Assembly: GCA_946902985.2 (NCBI GenBank)
Contig: OX336392.1
Coordinates: 21,178,716-21,242,715, forward strand
From: Meconema thalassinum
Taxonomy: Eukaryota > Arthropoda > Insecta > Orthoptera > Tettigoniidae
DNA: 64,000 nucleotides
Direction of reading: 5' to 3'
The position numbers and the translations under genes were made by a program. This document shows positions 9,891 to 20,801 of this stretch, in pieces. Below the pieces are notes generated by a model. That model was not told the origin of the DNA. It made no database searches and was given only the letters and a program-made list of their open reading frames with translations. How positions within the stretch are numbered: position 1 is the stretch's first letter; every line of letters starts with the position of its first letter.

Positions 9891-10463
9891 CCATTATTTC
9901 CTTTAGCTGTCCCCACCCGGAGATACTAATGTGGGGCTATTTTACCTCTGGAGAATTTAACCAAAGAACTTTCCATCATGAGCTGCTGATTCTTGGGATA
10001 TCCAGTCGGATCTTTAATGGAGTGGTTTCCCGTTGCCTTCTCCATTCTATGCCGTTGGCCATCCGTCGGCTCTTCTGCCTTTAGGAGCAGTTTCCCACCC
10101 CAAGGATAAGAGAATGCCCATCTTCTACCCGCTCATCCATCCTCCTAAAATACCGTTGGCACTTGATAGAAGGTGGTCTACTTTTCCCGGGAAAAGTTCA
10201 GTGTCTGATATATGCCTATTATATGGACATATACCTTTTGCTCGATTAACCCGAGCACTGAGTTGTCTCCTCCTCCTTCTCCACTGCAGCTGCCGTTGAG
10301 ATCCTTACTCATATCCCAGAGCTGGGCCCTCCTTATTTATGACGCCTGGAGAGAGAGTGTCCCAGCCCAGGAATTGGGCTACCTGTTGGTGCACGGGTTC
10401 TATTGGGGTTATTCGAACCAACCCTACCGACTGTAGGGGCCCCCTATCTGCCACCTGGGGACA
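9891..10463 (-). other. Probable 5' leader of the second RTE-like LINE
   Basis: Non-coding stretch upstream of the endonuclease pseudogene, read on the minus strand. It includes a GAAGGCAACGGGAAACCACT block of a kind I associate with LINE leaders. The upper boundary is where mariner sequence starts (about 10464). No supportable ORF. Confidence 0.45.
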
Positions 10464-11020
10464 CGCCGAATGTCACAAGTGTACGGCGAACACTGCATGT
10501 CCCTTGCAAGGGTCAAGGCGTGGCACAAGTGCTTCAGGGAAGGACGTTTGTCGTTAGCCGATGATGCCCGGTCTGGGGCACCCTCCTGCATTACCGATGA
10601 CATCGTCCAGCTGGTTGATGCACTCATTACCCAGGACCGCCCAGTGACAGCGAACGCCATAGCCGCCGTGGTCGCTCCACGACAATGCACGACCTCATAC
10701 GGCCAACACAGTCGCGGCACTCCTGCAGAAATTCAAATGGGAGGTTCTCGGCCACCCTCCATACAGTCCAGACCTCTCTCCCTGTGATTCCGCCATGTTT
10801 GGTCCCCTGAAAAGGGCTCTGTGGGGGTAACGATTCACCTCGGACGCCGACGTCCAGCTGTACGTGCGGAACTGGTTCACATCGCAACCCAGGGAATTTT
10901 ATGAGACAGCCATTCACCGCCTCGTGTCACAGTGGGACAAGTGCCTCAACAGCCAGGGCCAATACTTCTAATATACAGGTACTGGTTTCTGTAATTATGC
11001 CTCCGGCTCGTTACTTTTTG
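10464..11020 (+). pseudogene. mariner transposase with an internal deletion, copy 1
   Basis: N-terminal mariner sequence (YGEHCMSLARVKAWHKCF, then LADDARSGAPS) is joined near 10672 directly to the C-terminal catalytic part: LHDNARPH, then YSPDLSPCD, with 34 residues between the two Asp residues (DD34D spacing). The block with the first catalytic Asp is gone, and a TAA stop follows near 10827. The 3' end keeps part of the inverted repeat (GCCTCCGGCTCGTTAC at about 11000-11015) but not its outermost bases; the 5' end is truncated. Same family as the copy at 15502-16274. Confidence 0.85.
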
Positions 11021-11073
11021 GAAATAATATCTGTTCCCGAAGGAAACAGGATGTAAAATTGTCCGATTGAGCT

Positions 11074-11337
11074 ATGTACATTAACAAATTCACAAAGAAA
11101 TTTGATAAAATGGTCCGGCTAGCTCAAAATAGTTGCCAGCGTTTCGCCCCAGTGTACCAATGGGCTCTTCAGTTGGTTATAGTACACCTCACCAAGACGC
11201 GTGGCTAGTACATACTGTGAAGGCCGCTGCAAGGCACAAAATGCTGCCACGAGCAGCGCCAATGTACTACGGAAGCAACTATTTTGAGCTAGCCGGACCA
11301 TTTTATCAAATTTCTTTGTGAATTTGTTAATGTACAT
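11074..11337. mobile_element. 264-bp MITE with about 60-bp near-perfect inverted repeats
   Basis: The ends starting ATGTACATTAAC at 11074-11135 and finishing at 11276-11337 are inverted copies of each other with essentially no mismatches seen. The roughly 140-bp middle has no convincing ORF. The target duplication is obscured because the termini themselves are palindromic (ATGTACAT). The superfamily is not assigned. Confidence 0.85.
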
Positions 11338-11454
11338 GAATGAATATAAATGTAACTAGGCAAGAAAATTGAAGTGAGAGACCATAATTGCACAGTGAAT
11401 ATACCGGTAACAGGAAATTGATTTTGTAACAAATCTGCTGTAATTCATAAGAGT

Positions 11455-11845
11455 TCAGTTAACGGGTTCAAACCCGGCCAAAGTCGTCGGAATGTTTAAG
11501 AGCGATAAAATCCTTCAGTAAGCCTTCCTTCGGAGGGGAAGTAAAGCCGGCGGTCCCATTTCATAGATGTATGGCATGTAAAAGAACCTTCTACTAATTA
11601 AACGTGTGCGAAGCTAAATTTGCAGGTTAGATTTCGTTGAAACGCTCTATCGAAGTTCCAACGTTCACCACTAGGTGTTAGTGACATCTGGTAGCGAAAG
11701 TTGGAATACTTGAAATTGAACGGAACTTGTAGCTCACCCTAAGGGGTCCGCTTGAAGCAGCTACAGACTCTGGTGAGCCGAACATGTCCTCGGACACTCC
11801 CGGCACTAAAAGTCATACGCTAAATAAATAAATAAATAAATAAGT
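11455..11845 (+). mobile_element. SINE A, variant A1 (AAAT tail), head truncated
   Basis: Begins inside the tRNA-like head at the B box (GGGTTCAAACCCGGCC), then the common SINE A body (CCTTCCTTCGGAGGGGAAG and TGGCATGTAAAAGAACCTT). From about 11640 it differs from the AACC-tailed copies: a block with GTAGCTCACCC and GAGCCGAACATGTCC leads to an (AAAT)n tail at about 11820-11843. The same 3' module occurs at 60951-61165. Confidence 0.82.
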
Positions 11846-12328
11846 TGGCCAAAATATTATAGTAATTTTTCATTCCATTTATGGCATTTATCAGTAAATT
11901 GAATTATATTTTTAAATTATTTTAAGCGTTTTAAGGTCATCAGCATCCACCAACTAGTGTTAATTCAGTGTCCTATAAGAGATAGCCTAAGTGGACAGGG
12001 ATGCGCGTTTTGATGGTAGTCGGCAAAATAAGGCGAACTGCGGCCCACTTTTCGTATGTTGTACAAGCCTGGCTGTTAGAACGATGTACGGTGAGTTATT
12101 TGTAACTTGGTGAAAGGTTTGAGGCATAAAAAGTATGTGAAAGCTAATTGCAAGCCATTACTGGTCATGGCCAACTATCCAGCCCACCAAAAGAAATGAG
12201 TCGGTATGCTACAGTATAATGTACCGTAGTACCTTGCTAGAAATCTGATCAAATTCCTCCGGGACGAGTGTCTCTTGAATAACAGTGACTCGAAGGCCTG
12301 CTGGTTGAGAAGGGTTTACTGGGACACA
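11846..12328. other. No gene seen
   Basis: AT-rich sequence between a SINE tail and the palindrome at 12329. I see no ORF, tRNA-like head or inverted repeat that I can support. Confidence 0.5.
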
Positions 12329-14125
12329 TGATAATTGTCGTTTTAAGGGCATAACATCTAGGTTATCGGCCCCTAATGGTTTGGGTGATCGTGAGGTCAG
12401 GATGATAATGAGATGCAAACCACAACTAATTCCAACTACGAACTTATATACTAGAAGAAGCAATGGAAAACAAAAAGAGAATAAGGCAAATATAGGACAG
12501 GAGGAAAATAAATGCCCTCAACCCTCGAAGAATGCGGACTGAGGGACCTGGAAGGAAGGAGAGCCATGAAAGGCACATAGGAAAGTGAAAGAGGAGAGGG
12601 TCTGCCCCAGAGGTAATGGAAAAAGAAGGGAGAAAACCGGACCCAGCTCAGGTATCCCTCTAGGTCGCCAACTCCCGAACTCGCCAGCCGTGATCCCCTG
12701 AGGGTGTAGCAATACCCAAGGTGCACCAGAAGTGGTGGGGGCACACACACCCTGCCTCATTGAGGAGATACAATGAAAATAAAAAGAAGGCTGACCCCTC
12801 GCAGAAGGAGGGTATCAGAAAAGATGAAATAAGGGCCAATTAAGGCGGGAAAGGAAGAGACTCCCTAGGCCTCGGATACCCTAATACCGTCGGGGTCGGA
12901 AGAGAACAAGAGTTGACCAAGTGAGGTCGACAGGAAAGAAGACGGAGAGGAGCCCGGCACAAGTAAGTGGAAGAAATGACGGACCCAGCTGGGGCCCCGT
13001 GGTCGCCAACTCCCGCCCCACTAGATGTGAGCCCCTGGGGAGCCACCAAAAAGAAACCGGATTGCTTTGATAAGGGGCAAGCAGCTTGAATGACTGTTCC
13101 CCCAGGGGCTTACGACTATTGGGGCGTGGGTTGGCGACCACGGGGCCCCAGCTGAGTTCGGCATTACTTCCACTTACTTGTGCCGGGCTCCTCTCTGTCA
13201 TCTTTCCTCTCGACCTCCCTTGGTCCACTCTTGTTCTTTTCCAACCCCGACGGTATTAGGGTATCCAAGGCTTAGGGTGTCTTTCACTTTCCCGCCTTAA
13301 TTGTTTCATCTTTCCTGATCCCTCATTCTTCAAGGGGTCCGACCTTTTCTGTTCTCTTCCTATCTCCTGCCTTCTGCTCAAGGCCCTTGAGGAGGCAGGG
13401 TGTGTGAAGCCCCACCACTTCTGGTGCACCCTGGATTGTGCTACACCCTCAAGGGCTCACGGCTGGTGGGTTCGGGAGTTTTCGACCCCAAAGAATTCCT
13501 GAGCTGGGTCCGGTTTTCCTCATTTTTTCCATTTCCTCTGGGGTGGGCCCTCTCCTCTTTCCCTTTCCTATCTGCCTTTCATGGCTCTCCTTCTTTCTAA
13601 GTCCCTCAATCCTCATTCTTCGAGGGTTGAGGGCATTTCTTTTCCTCCTGTCCTTTATTTGTCTTATTCTCCTTTTGTTTTCCATTTCTTCTTCTAGTAT
13701 GTAAGTTTTAGTTGTAAGTGTGGTTTTAATTATAGTTTACTGATATCTCGCCAGGAGATGGCAGTCGGGTTTGAACTGTGTATCGCGCATTCCAAAAACA
13801 TTAGGTTGGTCACTGTTTCCATTACTGTACCTGATACTGCCACACTGTTCAAAGTAAACACAAAGGCTTGTAAGAATATACACAGTAGGAAGGAAGGTAA
13901 CAATACACACACACGTGAAGTAGCAGCAACTGACTGCCAGCCGATATATTTAGGTCTGGAATAGGCGGGCCGCGCATGCGTACTGTAAGGTCCCCCTTAC
14001 CGCGTCGCAGCGTGTTGAACTGCCATCTCCTGTGGGATGACAATACATTACATCTCATCTTTCACTATCACCCAAACAATTAGGGGCCGATAACCGAGAT
14101 ATTAGGCTCCTTAAAACAGCAATTA
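12329..14125. repeat. 1.8-kb imperfect palindrome of two LINE 3' ends, tails outward
   Basis: The arm 12329-13044 is the reverse complement, with scattered differences, of 13097-14125 once a 279-bp insert (13753-14031) is removed from the right arm. Both outer ends carry the retroelement 3' signature: GGGGCCGATAACC, a short loop, then a CC-TTAAAAC end (left copy inverted). The body is a CT-rich 3'-UTR-like sequence with landmarks such as CCCCGACGGTATTAG. Many short ORFs in both arms mirror one another and are not genes. The spacer is about 50 bp. Confidence 0.85.
13753..14031. mobile_element. Small inverted-repeat insert in one palindrome arm
   Basis: Absent from the left arm of the palindrome, so it inserted later. 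Ends are AGGAGATGGCAG and CTGCCATCTCCT, a 12-bp perfect inverted repeat. No ORF of note. Target duplication not resolved. Confidence 0.7.
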
Positions 14126-14329
14126 TTATCATTATCATCATTGAATGACTGTGCCATTTGCCCAAATCATTAGGAGGCTTTTGTTGCTTTCAGGAAGTAA
14201 AAGATATTGATTGAAGTGATAGAAGCCATTTTACAGTGTTGCCTAATTCTATTTTAGAAAGCATTTCAATCGGTCAACACAAATCGTACCTAATTACATT
14301 TGGTGGGAAAACGGCAGAATTTAAACACC

Positions 14330-15290
14330 CTAACCTGAAAGATCTACAATCAAACAGCAGTCATTCGAGCTGAAGGACATGAGAGAGAAGCTGGTATTCA
14401 GAAAGCTGTAAGGCAAGGCTGCACCTTATCACCCATCTTTACATTGAACAAGCATTGAAGGAAATTGGAGACAAATTTAAAGTGGGGGTGAAGATTCAAG
14501 GAGAAATAATTTCAACTCTGAGATTTGCCGATGACATCGTCATCTTGGCCGACAAGCCTGAGGATTTGAATGAGTTTTTAAATGGTATAGATTCTGTCTT
14601 GAGGAAAGAATTCATGATGAAAATTAATAAATGTAAATATATATATATATTGGAATGCAGCCGAAATAAATCAGAATCCTCTATGGACATAAAATTGGCA
14701 GGTGAAAAACTAAAGGAAGTAGGAGACTTCTGTTACTTAGGAAGCAAAATAACCAGTGATGGACGAAGCAAAGAGGTTATAAAAAGTAGGTTAGCTCAGG
14801 CAAGGTAAGCATTTCTACAGAAAGGAGTCTGTTGACATCGAATATAGATTTAGGTGTTAGAAGTCATTTTTGAAAGCCTTTGTCTGGAGCGTGGCGCTCT
14901 ATGGAAGTGAAACTTGGACTATTGGTGCAGCAGAAAAGAGGAGAATTCAAGGGTTTGAAATGTGGTGTTACAGGAGAATGATGAAGATCAGATGGGCAGA
15001 TAGGGTTACACACGAAGAGGTATTAAGACTAGTGGGAGAGGAGAGATGTCTCTGGCGACTGCTAATGAAGAGAAAGGATAGGTTGGTATGACAAATAGGC
15101 TACTAAGACACCCAGGAATAGCAAGCTTAGTTATGGAAAGAAGGGTTGAGGACAAGAACTGTAGGGGTAGACCAAGGTTAAACAGATTGCCTCGGACGTA
15201 GGGTGTGGTAGCTATGTAGAGATGAAACGATGAGCTCAGGACAGGGAGTCATGGATAGCTGCATCAAACCAGTCAAAAGACTGCAGACTC
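14330..15290 (+). pseudogene. 5'-truncated LINE reverse transcriptase fragment
   Basis: The plus strand encodes the later RT motifs: EAGIQKAVRQGCTLSP, then FADDIVILA (about 14521-14547), KEVGDFCYLGSKIT, and after frameshifts ALYGSETWT, a WCYRRMMKIRW block and EERCLWRLLMKRKDRL. A TA repeat at about 14638-14650 sits inside the coding sequence just after NKCK. Stops near 14808 and 15091 and an absent 5' half show it is dead. It belongs to the APE-type LINE group; I do not assign a clade firmly. Confidence 0.8.
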
Positions 15291-15501
15291 AAACACCTGT
15301 TCTCTATAAGTCACAGTAGTTAAAGGGGACGTAAACCAATAAAATTATTATTCTTTTAAATTGGAGCCATTTAGGCGTTCTACACTCCAATTTCGATGTT
15401 CCGCTCAGCACTGCCATCTGACAGAGAATCCGACCATCTATTGGTTGACTTGTGGCTAAGATCTAATTAATTAATCTTGTAGTCGCTAAATATGATAATT
15501 A

Positions 15502-16274
15502 TAAGGTGTGTTCAAAAAGTAACGAGCCGGAGGCTGGAATGCGCAAACCGGTGACGACATCGGCTAATCGTGGTGTGGTTCCGACCAGAGCGTGGAATGT
15601 CACAGCCCGTCGCTAAGAGGGCACGCGTGCACGTCACGTGATGATACAAAGCGAGCAGCAGTAAGCAGCAATCGTCCAACGCTGCCAGTCGCATTGCAAA
15701 CAGTGACATGGAGGCGTCAAACGAAGAGCGAAAGGAGTAGGGGGAACTGACATTCATCGCCGAATGTCACAAGTGTACGGCGAACACGGCATGTCCCTTG
15801 CAATGGTCGAGGCGTGGCACAAGCGCTTCAGGGAAGGACGGGTGTCGTTAGGCAATGATGCCCGGTCTGGGGCAACCCCTGCATTACCGATGACAACGTC
15901 CAGCTGGTTGATGCACTCATTACCCAGGACCGCCGAGTGACAGTGAACGCCATAGCCGCCGTGGTCGGATTGAGCGTCGGAAGTGTGCACACCATCATGA
16001 AGGAACGACTGCACTTACGGAAAATAGGTGCCCCACCATCTTCAACCACACCAGGAAGCATGTCGAATGGCCTACTGTCTTGGTCTTGGTTGGACGATTG
16101 ATGCATGCTGCTGCTCACTTTGTATCGTCACGTGACATGCACGCGTGCCCTCTAGCGACGGACCTTCCACGCTCTGGTCGGAACCACACCTCGTTACACA
16201 CGCCACGATTAGCCGATGTCGTCATCGGTTTGCGCATTACAGCCTCCGGCTCGTTACTTTTTGATCGCACCTTA
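15502..16274 (+). mobile_element. Internally deleted mariner, copy 2, with unusually long inverted repeats
   Basis: A 773-bp element flanked by TA (15500-15501 and 16275-16276). The ends TAAGGTG and CACCTTA, followed by CAAAAAGTAACGAGCC, are inverted copies that remain similar for about 170-185 bp. Between them lies only the N-terminal helix-turn-helix part of the transposase (about 15690-16020), matching copy 1 (YGEHGMSLAMVEAWHKRF). All catalytic Asp blocks are missing. Such a copy could move only with transposase supplied elsewhere. Confidence 0.85.
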
Positions 16275-16529
16275 TACATGAGATTTTTATACGCCGACAT
16301 GGCACGACTCAAAGTGCAATGGGTTTTTGTCACCCTTCAAAAATTCGACTTTTTTGGCCGGAAATCGAAACGGCGACTCTGGGATAATTAAGTGGACATC
16401 TTACCACTGATCTGCCGAGAAAGCACAAGTCCCAGTGTTTAGCGTGAGCAAGTAGTCTTCTGTACTCAAACAATTCAATTATTCAGTGGAGGCGGATATG
16501 AGATATTGCTCTCCGCGAGCTAATGACAG
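16275..16529. other. No gene seen
   Basis: Unassigned sequence after the mariner end. No supported ORF or repeat. Confidence 0.4.
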
Positions 16530-16745
16530 TCCGTCACGTGCCACAGTTACTAGCATTCTGAGGTTTGGTTTCGATTCCCGGCTCTGCCAAGAAAATAAAT
16601 TCTCGTCTGAGGCCTGGAATGGTGTACACTCAGCCTCGTGGGGAAAAACTGTGAAGAGGTGGGTCGATTCCTATTCTTGATGTGGGTTTCCTTGCATTTC
16701 CATTTCTACGCCAGACAAATGCCGGACCCAATTCCCATCTGAATT
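16530..16745 (+). mobile_element. Degenerate tRNA-type SINE
   Basis: A B-box-like GGTTTCGATTCCCGGCTC is followed about 150 bp later by the central block GGGTTTCC, then CCAGACAAATGCCGG, shared with other SINEs in the window (for example 27320-27500). Head and tail are poorly preserved. Confidence 0.55.
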
Positions 16746-16917
16746 ACAAATATACACACTATTGCAAACACCACAATAACATACAATAGGTTATCAGACA
16801 ATTTTTATATTTAGACAGGCCTACTGTATATTCACCCAAGTACATGGAACTAATTAAGAATGATCACGATGTCCAAGCCCCTCAAATGAAACAACAACTA
16901 TTTCAGCATACCGTACG

Positions 16918-17245
16918 TCCGGCTTCGTGGCCAAGTAGATGGAGTGCTGGAATTTGATCTGAGGGGCACCGGTTTGATTCCTGCCCGGGCCTTGGTATTT
17001 TAACTTCTTATCGTTAATTCCCCTGGTTCGGAAGTTAGGTGTTCGTGACGTCACCTAAGGGCGTCATCTAGAAATACTTGTACCAGGCCTCTCCGGAGGC
17101 CACACGGTCGATATTGGCAATTAAGTCAGTGAGTGACTGCCAAGGAGTAATAAGGAGACGCCCTGTCAGCGCTATAGCATGCGGAGAGTTGAAGGACTGA
17201 CCACGCCCCCATACTTGCCCGGCTCGTGCGGTAAATGGACCCTCC
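16918..17245 (+). mobile_element. tRNA-headed SINE, separate family
   Basis: Starts GGCTTCGTGGCCAAGTAG, with a B-box-like GGTTTGATTCCTGCCC about 55 bp on. The body has CCTCTCCGGAGGCCACACG. The end is not defined. It differs from the SINE A body. Confidence 0.5.
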
Positions 17246-18560
17246 GACCGTAGACTTATTTATTAGTGGGATTTAAGTATGATTACCAGTAAAAGATTAG
17301 TGTGCAGGTATAGGCTAGTACGGAGTTGTAAGGTAGGCCTATATGACGATGGAAATCAAGGGATATTTGTTGATCTTTGCTGGCTAGCGTGAAGTGTACG
17401 GCAGACACAATACTTTTCGTCGCACTCGAAAATCATGTAAACTGCCGTAAAACGTTTAATTTTACAACATAAACTAGAATAATACACCGATATAAAATAT
17501 AGTATAGCACTTGGGAAATGAATGTATTATATTGTTTTTATTGCACGATGTTTTTTAACGAATAGACCAGTTCAGTTCCGATAACAAAATAAACAAGGTC
17601 TAGGCTGTGGTTTCAAATTAACACGTTAAAATATGCAAATAATGGCATATCAATCCTCTAACACACACGAGCAATACATCTAGAGCTCAAGAGACGTTAA
17701 AAATAGATTGGGGAAATTAGATTACAGTGATACCGTACCGTTCATTAATAAATTGACAAGCTCAAACTATTTCCAGTAAGAAACGAATGAAAATATCCGT
17801 AATTAATTCCTAGCAATCGAAATACTTATATTGATGGACACATATGTCACTATTTGAAGATTTAACGAATGATACTAGAACAGTACCGTAAGGCGGCTAC
17901 TCTAAGGATGAAAACTTAACACAATAAATGGCAAATAAAGTGCATTTACTTGTGAAATGACATTACTTTGGCAGGTGGGAGTTCTGTTTACGCAATACTA
18001 TGCCCCACGCGTCGACATTTCGACCCAAACGCGAAATATCACCACTTTTTAGAACGTATGTCACACCAGCTCATGCTATTCATATGAGCCTACCGCAATG
18101 TTTTGAGCATATGATGAGCATATGTCTTGTGGCTTCACTTCCTGGTCGTTAGGGCCTCTCCTCATTACTCCTTGGTGACTGCAAGTCCTTAGTCCTAGAT
18201 TAAAAGCACTGTTTGTATATCTACAGAATTAATGAATTCGCTCTGTCCATGATATCCCTAGATCAACTCGTCAGATCCATAAACTGCAGTACCGATCATG
18301 GTAACTGCTCTACCGGCAACTACAATACGCGCTGGTAACGGCACTATTCCCAACCTGTAAATGAAGTCAAGCATCAAGTATGCGATCCCTTGTACGGTAC
18401 TCCTGTCCTGTTGCCCGGAAGCAAGACGGGAATGGCGCAAGCATGTTAGATAACAGAAGGAGTTCCTAAGCTGAAACACCCATTTCACTTTCACCAGTGG
18501 ATCACAGTACCTAAGTGGTGTTAGTTGTATATAGACAACCAGGCCAGCGAAGCTACAACA
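17246..18560. other. No supported gene; one weak exon candidate
   Basis: Mostly AT-rich sequence without repeats I recognise. On the minus strand, 18494-18258 is open and protein-like (RLGIVPLPARIVVAGRAV near its end) with acceptor-like TTTCAG and TTTACAG upstream of parts of it. I recognise no family, so I do not call it a gene. Confidence 0.35.
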
Positions 18561-18562
18561 CC

Positions 18563-18586
18563 ATGCCTCGTGCCTTCATAGTGTTG
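18563..18586 (+). other. Very weak candidate first coding exon, SNAG-like start
   Basis: ACACC-ATG is followed by codons for MPRAFIVL and then GTGAGT, a strong 5' splice-site sequence. MPR(S/A)F-type starts are the SNAG motif of snail/GFI/OVO-type zinc-finger proteins, which often sits in a small first exon. Eight codons can arise by chance, and no downstream zinc-finger exon is seen in the window. Confidence 0.15.
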
Positions 18587-18719
18587 GTGAGTACCAGGGT
18601 ATACCAGCTCAGGGTGTGCTTCAAAAGCCGGCGTGTGTGACTCCTAACCGAGGACTGCTGGTTCGACACCGGCCTCGGTCATGCGTGGTTACGTAACCTT
18701 CAATCGTTGTTGTTTGTTT

Positions 18720-19045
18720 CTTGTTCGTTAGTTTTTTGATTGTGTGTAGAATGTGTTTGATAACCAGTGTTATTGTGGTGTTTGTAGTAGCAGTAAATAG
18801 TATGTGTACTTGTAATTGAGGCTAGGATTGGGAAGGAGGTGCCCGTGGCCTTAAGTTAGAAACCATCTCGGCATTTACCTGGAGTAGAAAAGTAAAACCA
18901 CTGAAAACTACTTCTAGAATGGCGGAATTGAACCCAGTTTTGACTTACGATGCTGAGAGCGTACTCGTTCTAAACCTCAGACCAGAATTAAATTTATTGG
19001 CATTGAACCCGGAGTTCAGTAGCGTCGCCAGAATAGTTTACCAAG
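18720..19045 (-). mobile_element. SINE of the conserved-central-block type, minus
   Basis: Read on the minus strand: a degenerate tRNA-like head near 19045, a LTTTCC-poor middle, and the central block CCAGGTAAATGCCGAGATGG followed by TTAAGGCCACGGGCACC. Related copies lie at 27320, 28825 and 49590. Boundaries are approximate. Confidence 0.55.
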
Positions 19046-19499
19046 GTACGGTAAGGTAGCAAATAATATAGGGGGACAGAGCAACTATTAGGGGACCTGA
19101 TGGCGCAGTGCCGGGTTCTATTCACCGTCAATACAAGTGTGGTTTTCGAAGTGAAATATCGCGTCCTGTAGTTCGGATTCTACCTAAAATTGGAGGCCTG
19201 TAGGTCATGATTGCGAGGTTAACGGTTACGTAAAACTACAAGTTTGCGTTGAACCATTATTATTGTGTTGACTCCTTTTATTTACCAAGCTCTAGAACAA
19301 TCAATCTCCAAGGTTGCCACACTTCCTGACAAACTGTTGAAATCATTACATTAACTTAACTGTAAAATCGCAAGTACACAGGAGAAGTGGCTGGATTCTT
19401 CTGTTAGTAGAGGCACACTTATTTCTGTGGATGAGGGAAGTCTTAATTAATTTAAATAATAGAAAATCTAGAGTATATTGTCACAAAAAAAGAAGTCAG

Positions 19500-20007
19500 C
19501 GGCTTCGGAGGCGTAGTTGGTAGCATGCTGAGCTTCTACGCCCAAGGTCGCGGGTTCAAACCCGGCCGAAGCCGTCGGATTATTAAAGAGTGTTATAAAT
19601 CCCTCAGTATGCCTTCCTTCGGAGGGGAAGTAAAGCCAGCGGTTCCATGTCATATATATTTGTGGCATGTAAAAGAACCTTCCACTAATTACACTTGTGT
19701 GAAGGTAAATTATAGGTTTGATTTGACTAACGCTCTTAGGTTACAACGTCCGTTGCCAGGAGCCGACTGTGGTGGCATCTAGTAACCAACTTCATAACTA
19801 GTTGTTGACGGTGGCGTTTGGTAGCAAAAGTAGGAACTACTTAGAAATGTAATGTCTGCAGTCCTTACTTGAATTTAAAACAGATAATACACACCAATAC
19901 AGCCATCACCATTAACACCGGTTAACAGACAGATTCTACACACACCCAAAGTACACGAGGCTACATGTCCGCGTTGTCGCAGCCCCTAAACTGAGGAACC
20001 AACCAAC
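19500..20007 (+). mobile_element. SINE A, variant A2 (AACC tail), full length
   Basis: A tRNA-like head (A box GGCGTAGTTGG, B box GGGTTCAAACCCGG) begins GGCTTCGG and closes CCGAAGCC, an 8-base pairing like an acceptor stem. The body runs about 420 bp. The 3' end has GGCTACATGTCCGCG, GTCGCAGCCCC and an AACC tail. Confidence 0.88.
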
Positions 20008-20337
20008 TGATAGACATGTAGCCTATACTCGGACAGGTCCCGGCGATTAGCTCTGCACTTGTTCTTGCATAAATTCGTGTTGGCCAATTGAAAGTTAGCA
20101 ATCATTTGTACTTACAGTGTTTAATGATACGTTTATACAGTATCACACAATCTTAAATAATTTAATGGGACAACCAAGTGGAGTGAACCTCATTTTGAAG
20201 AAGCAGGTGTCAATGCCCCTGCCAGAATCTCAGTTTGTCCCCCGAGACCATTGACATATTTTGGTCGATAGCTCTTGCTGCGTGTGTGAAATATCCTATT
20301 GATACAGTAATTATTAGAAGCCTTTTTTCTATGACCA
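20008..20337. other. No gene seen
   Basis: Unassigned AT-rich sequence between two SINEs. Confidence 0.4.
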
Positions 20338-20402
20338 CCTCGTGGTGTAGCAGCTAGCATTCTTGGTTGTCGCCCCGGAGGTACGAGTTCGATTCCTGGC
20401 TC
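20338..20402 (+). mobile_element. tRNA-like SINE head cut by the I-clade LINE
   Basis: A-box-like GTGTAGCAGCTAGC and B-box-like GAGTTCGATTCCTGG, stopping at GGCTC where the LINE tail begins. Flanking DNA beyond the LINE (26336 on, GAGATTAATTTTG) resembles what follows the head in other SINEs, suggesting the LINE landed inside this SINE. That link is inference. Confidence 0.55.
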
Positions 20403-20801
20403 TTAGTTAGTTAGTTAGTTATTGTTGTTTTAAGGGGCGGAACTACGAGGTCATCTGCCCCTCTTAACACAGATTAAAGAATACAAATTTTGAATTGGAT
20501 TTAAAATTTTGAGGTGGACATCTAAATTTAAAAAGACCAAAAATTAATAAAACAAAAACAAACAATTAAATTAAAAAATAAAAAATAAAAATAAAATTAT
20601 ATAAATAAACAAAAATTACGGAAAAAACAAAACATTATCATTCAAAAACGAACAAGTCGTTGAGTCAAAGTTCACTGGAAAATTTAGATTGCTGGCCCTA
20701 ACCCACTCTCACTTATAAAGCGGATAACGCGATCAGCAGCTACCGCGTCATCGGCTAATATAAGTTTGAGTGTCGTCTGCAAACCAAGGTTTCTTCGTAA
20801 G

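Noticed and set aside
12451..13704. Several ORFs of 60-115 codons in the palindrome
   Set aside because: Proteins in the two arms mirror each other because the DNA is inverted; the sequence is LINE 3' UTR.
18258..18494. Minus-strand ORF ending PARIVVAGRAVTMIGTAVYGSDELI
   Set aside because: It looks somewhat protein-like and has acceptor-like sequences, but I recognise no family and see no adjoining exon.
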